This document shows, in pieces, positions 61,165 to 64,000 of a stretch of 64,000 nucleotides of DNA (within the stretch, counting starts at the first letter, position 1; the number at the start of each line of letters is the position of its first letter). The notes beneath the pieces were generated by a model, which worked only from the letters and a program-made list of their open reading frames with translations, was not told the origin of the DNA and made no database searches. Source of the DNA: Sphingomonas xinjiangensis (GTDB lineage Bacteria; Pseudomonadota; Alphaproteobacteria; Sphingomonadales; Sphingomonadaceae); contig NZ_JACIJF010000002.1 of NCBI RefSeq assembly GCF_014199255.1, positions 1 to 64,000 of the forward strand, written 5' to 3'. The position numbers were made by a program, and so were the translations under genes.

Positions 61165-63021
61165 ATGATCGCTTCGCTCCTGATCGCCAATCGCGGTGAG
61201 ATCGCCTGCCGAATCATCCGCACCGCGCGGGCGATGGGCATCCACACGGTTGCCGTCTATTCGGACGCCGACGCGAACGCGCTGCACGTCCGCCAGGCCG
61301 ACGAAGCCGTGCATATCGGCCCGTCGCCCGCGCGCGAAAGCTATCTGGTCGGCGAAAAGATCATCGCCGCCGCCCAGGCGACCGGCGCGGAGGCGATCCA
61401 CCCCGGCTATGGCTTCCTCTCGGAAAACGCCGATTTCGCGCAGGCCGTGCTCGACGCCGGCTTGATCTGGGTCGGCCCCAAGCCCGACAGCATTCGCGCG
61501 ATGGGCCTGAAGGACGCCGCCAAGGCGCGGATGATCGCCGCCGGCGTGCCCGTCACCCCCGGCTATCTCGGTGAAGACCAGTCGCCGGCACGTCTACAGG
61601 CGGAAGCCGATACGATCGGCTATCCCGTGCTCATCAAGGCTGTGGCCGGCGGCGGCGGCAAAGGCATGCGCCGCGTCGACGATCCGGCGCAATTCGCCGA
61701 GCTGCTGCAATCCTGCCAGCGCGAAGCCGCCTCGTCGTTCGGCGACGATCGCGTGCTGCTGGAAAAATACATTCTCAGCCCACGCCACATCGAAGTGCAG
61801 GTATTCGGCGACAGCCACGGCAATGTCGTCCACCTGTTCGAACGCGACTGCTCGCTCCAGCGCCGTCACCAGAAGGTGATCGAGGAAGCCCCCGCCCCCG
61901 GCATGGACCCAGCCACGCGCGAAGCGCTCTGCGCCGCCGCCGTGCGCGCCGCGCAAGCGGTCGATTATGTCGGCGCCGGCACGATCGAGTTCATCGCCGA
62001 CGCATCCGAAGGCCTGCGTGCCGACCGCATCTGGTTCATGGAAATGAACACCCGCCTCCAGGTCGAGCATCCGGTGACCGAACAGATCACCCGGCAGGAC
62101 TTGGTGGAATGGCAGCTGCGCGTCGCCAGCGGCGCGCCGCTGCCCAAGCGGCAGGAGGAGTTGTCGATCGATGGCTGGGCGATGGAGGCGCGGCTCTATG
62201 CCGAGAACCCGGCCACTGGCTTCCTGCCTAGCACCGGCCGCTTGGAGCATCTGCGCCTGCCGAAGAAGGCGCGCATCGAAACCGGGGTAGAGCAAGGCGG
62301 CAGCGTGTCGCCCTTCTACGATCCGATGATCGCCAAGATCATCGTGCACGAGGCCGACCGGATCGAAGCGATCGAGGCGCTGTGGGACGCCACGACGGAG
62401 GTCGAGGTCTGGCCGGTGCGCACCAATGCCGGCTTCCTGGCCCGCATCTGCGGCGATGAGGATTTTCAAACCGGCGACATCGACACCGGACTGATCGAAC
62501 GCCGCGGGGAAATGCTGACCAGGCCACCCGAACCGCAGCACGACCACCTTCGCGACGTCGCCTCGGCGCTTGCTGCCCGTCCAGCCTCGGGCGTGTGGGA
62601 TGCGGCCGTCGGCTTCCGCGCCAATGCGCCGGCACGCAGCGAGGTGCACATCATCGACGATGCCGGCACCGTCCATGCCGTAGCGGACGGGTTTCCAAAT
62701 GACGGCGAACCGCAGGAGGAAGTGGTCAGCTTCTTCCTTGGCGATGGCCGCGGCTTCCGGCTCCATCAACCCCGCGGCAGCGGCGCAGGGACAGCTTCAG
62801 ACGGCGCGCTTCTCGCGCCGATGCCGGGCCGTATCACCGCCGTGGAAGCCGAGCTGGGCGCCAGTGTCACCAAGGGCCAGCGCCTCATCACGCTCGAAGC
62901 CATGAAGATGGAGCACAGCCTCGTCGCCCCTTTCGACGGCACGATCGCCGAGTTGAACGCCGAAGCCGGCGGCCAAGTCAGCGAAGGCACGCTGCTGGTG
63001 AAGGTCGAACGCGCCGAATAA
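61165..63021 (+). CDS. mccA: 3-methylcrotonyl-CoA carboxylase, biotin-containing (alpha) subunit
   Basis: The 618-residue subunit carboxylates its biotin using ATP and bicarbonate. In order it has the biotin carboxylase start (SLLIANRGEIACRIIRTARA), the ATP-grasp Gly-rich loop (IKAVAGGGGKGMRRVD near residue 160), the active-site stretch FMEMNTRLQVEHPVTEQITR near residue 292, and the biotinyl domain with EAMKMEHSLVAPFDGTIAEL near residue 577. The ATG at 61165 begins the family alignment but lacks a strong ribosome binding site. It pairs with the mccB product encoded at 58062. Confidence 0.95.
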   Translation: MIASLLIANRGEIACRIIRTARAMGIHTVAVYSDADANALHVRQADEAVHIGPSPARESYLVGEKIIAAAQATGAEAIHPGYGFLSENADFAQAVLDAGLIWVGPKPDSIRAMGLKDAAKARMIAAGVPVTPGYLGEDQSPARLQAEADTIGYPVLIKAVAGGGGKGMRRVDDPAQFAELLQSCQREAASSFGDDRVLLEKYILSPRHIEVQVFGDSHGNVVHLFERDCSLQRRHQKVIEEAPAPGMDPATREALCAAAVRAAQAVDYVGAGTIEFIADASEGLRADRIWFMEMNTRLQVEHPVTEQITRQDLVEWQLRVASGAPLPKRQEELSIDGWAMEARLYAENPATGFLPSTGRLEHLRLPKKARIETGVEQGGSVSPFYDPMIAKIIVHEADRIEAIEALWDATTEVEVWPVRTNAGFLARICGDEDFQTGDIDTGLIERRGEMLTRPPEPQHDHLRDVASALAARPASGVWDAAVGFRANAPARSEVHIIDDAGTVHAVADGFPNDGEPQEEVVSFFLGDGRGFRLHQPRGSGAGTASDGALLAPMPGRITAVEAELGASVTKGQRLITLEAMKMEHSLVAPFDGTIAELNAEAGGQVSEGTLLVKVERAE

Positions 63022-63033
63022 ACCGAGGCGGCT

Positions 63034-63051
63034 CCCCGGCCTCCGCCGGGG
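63034..63051. repeat. Short GC-rich hairpin between mccA and the GNAT gene
   Basis: CCCCGGC pairs with GCCGGGG around CTCC. There is no T-run. It is similar in style to the other intergenic palindromes here. Confidence 0.45.
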
Positions 63052-63066
63052 AACAAGAGGGGGAAC

Positions 63067-63552
63067 ATGACAGACCACCGAACCGGGCCAGCCGCGCTCA
63101 TCATCCGTACCGCGAGCCGCGAAGACCTCCCCGCCATCCTCGCCATGCTGGCCGAAGACACGCTCCCGGCCGACCGTGAGACCGACCCGGCCGATCCGCG
63201 CTACCTCGCCGCGTTCGACGCGATCGACGCCGACCCCCACCAGTTGCTCGTCGCCGCCGAGCTGAACGACCAAGTCATCGGCACGCTCCAGCTCAGCTTC
63301 TTCCCCGGCTTGTCGTTCCGCGGCGCCTGGCGCGGCCAGATCGAGGCGGTGCGTATCGCCAGCAACCTGCGTGGCCGCCGCTATGGCGAACAGCTTATCG
63401 CCTGGGCGGTCGAGCGCTGCCGCGAGCGGGACTGCTTCCTGGTCCAGCTAACCTCGTCCAACGAACGCACCGACGCCCACCGCTTCTATGAACGGCTCGG
63501 CTGGGCGAAGAGCCACACCGGCTCCAAACTGAAACTGAAGGATGCCCAATAA
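63067..63552 (+). CDS. GNAT-family N-acetyltransferase
   Basis: The 161-residue product has the GNAT fold: IIRTASREDLPAILAMLAED at the start, the acetyl-CoA-binding RIASNLRGRRYGEQLIAWAV near residue 98 (R-G-x-x-Y-G pyrophosphate loop), and TSSNERTDAHRFYERLGWAK near the end. The substrate is unknown. A GAGGGGG site precedes the ATG. Its TAA stop overlaps the start of the MaoC-like gene by one base, so the two are co-translated. Confidence 0.88.
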   Translation: MTDHRTGPAALIIRTASREDLPAILAMLAEDTLPADRETDPADPRYLAAFDAIDADPHQLLVAAELNDQVIGTLQLSFFPGLSFRGAWRGQIEAVRIASNLRGRRYGEQLIAWAVERCRERDCFLVQLTSSNERTDAHRFYERLGWAKSHTGSKLKLKDAQ

Positions 63553-64000
63553 TGCCCGGACGTTTCTTCGACGAATGGCAGGTCGGCGATGTCGTCTGCC
63601 ACGATCTGCGCCGCACGGTAACGGAGACCGACAATCTCCTCTTCACCACCCTCACCCACAACACCCAGCCGCTGCATCTGGATGCAGAGGCGGCGCGCGC
63701 GTCGGAGTTCGGCCAAATCCTGGTCAACGGCACCTACACGTTCAGCCTGATGATCGGCATCACGGTTGGCGATACCACTGCCGGCACGCTGGTCGCCAAT
63801 CTCGGCTATGACCAGCTGCGCATGCCCAAGCCAGTGTTCCTGGGCGACACGCTGCGCGCCGAAAGCGAAGTGATGGAACTCCGCCCCTCCAAGTCACGCC
63901 CTGGCCAAGGCATCGTCACCTGGCAGCACCGCATGCGCAACCAGCGTGACGAACTGGTTTGCGAGTGCCTCCGCTCGGCGCTGCTGCGGAGCCGCCCGGC
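63552..64000 (+). CDS. MaoC-family dehydratase, 3' end beyond the window
   Basis: From the ATG at 63552, 149 codons are open to the window edge: GRFFDEWQVGDVVCHDLRRT, then NTQPLHLDAEAARASEFGQI, NGTYTFSLMIGITVGDTTAG and a later beta-rich part. This is the hot-dog fold of MaoC (R)-hydratases, with the N-x-x-P-x-H catalytic-type motif (NTQPLHLD, residues about 36-43). Next to the leucine genes it may hydrate an enoyl-CoA of branched-chain breakdown, but this is not shown. The C-terminus is missing only because the window ends. Confidence 0.85.
   Translation, partial: MPGRFFDEWQVGDVVCHDLRRTVTETDNLLFTTLTHNTQPLHLDAEAARASEFGQILVNGTYTFSLMIGITVGDTTAGTLVANLGYDQLRMPKPVFLGDTLRAESEVMELRPSKSRPGQGIVTWQHRMRNQRDELVCECLRSALLRSRP

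Overview
The window looks like chromosomal DNA of a GC-rich alphaproteobacterium, most likely Sphingomonas or a close relative (Sphingomonadales). The grounds are two large TonB-dependent receptors tied to sugar and iron uptake, many ATGA or TGATG gene overlaps, GTG and TTG starts, Tat-type leaders on periplasmic enzymes, a tRNA-Glu-like 3' end, and GC-rich palindromic intergenic repeats. No rRNA gene, intact tRNA gene or CRISPR array was seen.

Region 1 (1-3250) is a recombination scar. An IS110-family transposase runs off the left edge. A decayed error-prone polymerase gene (dnaE2) follows, then an Lrp/AsnC regulator divergent from an EamA exporter, and a second EamA gene cut short. The block is bounded by two copies of the 3' end of tRNA-Glu (273-290 and 3207-3224), as expected for the att sites of an integrated and eroded island.

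Region 2 (3490-20450) is a pectin and galacturonate locus: a LacI regulator, a secreted PL1 pectate lyase, a cupin, and an eight-gene leftward operon (uxaA, a hydratase-like gene, exuT, uxaC, kduI, kduD, kdgK, a carboxylesterase). A TonB receptor and a second periplasmic esterase follow. Four ACCGGT-centred sites sit upstream of the lyase, the uxaA/receptor pair and the second esterase, and suggest one regulon. Tagaturonate reductase (UxaB) and KDPG aldolase (Eda) are not in the window.

Region 3 (20520-26050) is an iron-uptake unit: a siderophore-type TonB receptor, DUF3649, PepSY, DUF3325 and DUF4198 proteins in overlapping order, plus a divergent small lipoprotein that resembles the periplasmic part of ExbD.

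Region 4 (26110-36180) encodes what looks like an oxidative sugar or glycoside route: a GMC flavoprotein with a Cys cluster, its Tat-borne small subunit, cytochrome c, three TIM-barrel isomerase-like proteins (two with Tat leaders), a Gfo/Idh/MocA oxidoreductase, a NupG-like transporter, a divergent LacI regulator with a perfect operator-like palindrome, and a secreted DUF1080 protein. This set resembles the recently described 3-keto-glycoside pathways.

Region 5 (36260-43510) is an RND efflux operon (small protein, adaptor, pump, outer-membrane channel) with a TetR regulator and a palindromic site. Region 6 (43620-49300) holds three paralogous DUF885 peptidase-like genes.

Region 7 (49410-64000) carries tyrosine and leucine catabolism: hppD with a 40-bp palindrome in its promoter, hmgA, a Rieske protein, isovaleryl-CoA dehydrogenase, both methylcrotonyl-CoA carboxylase subunits, an M13 peptidase, small proteins, a GNAT and a MaoC-like gene cut by the right edge. 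GC-rich palindromic repeats punctuate this region. Two DUF559 nuclease-like genes each sit between long inverted copies of such repeats and look like small mobile cassettes.
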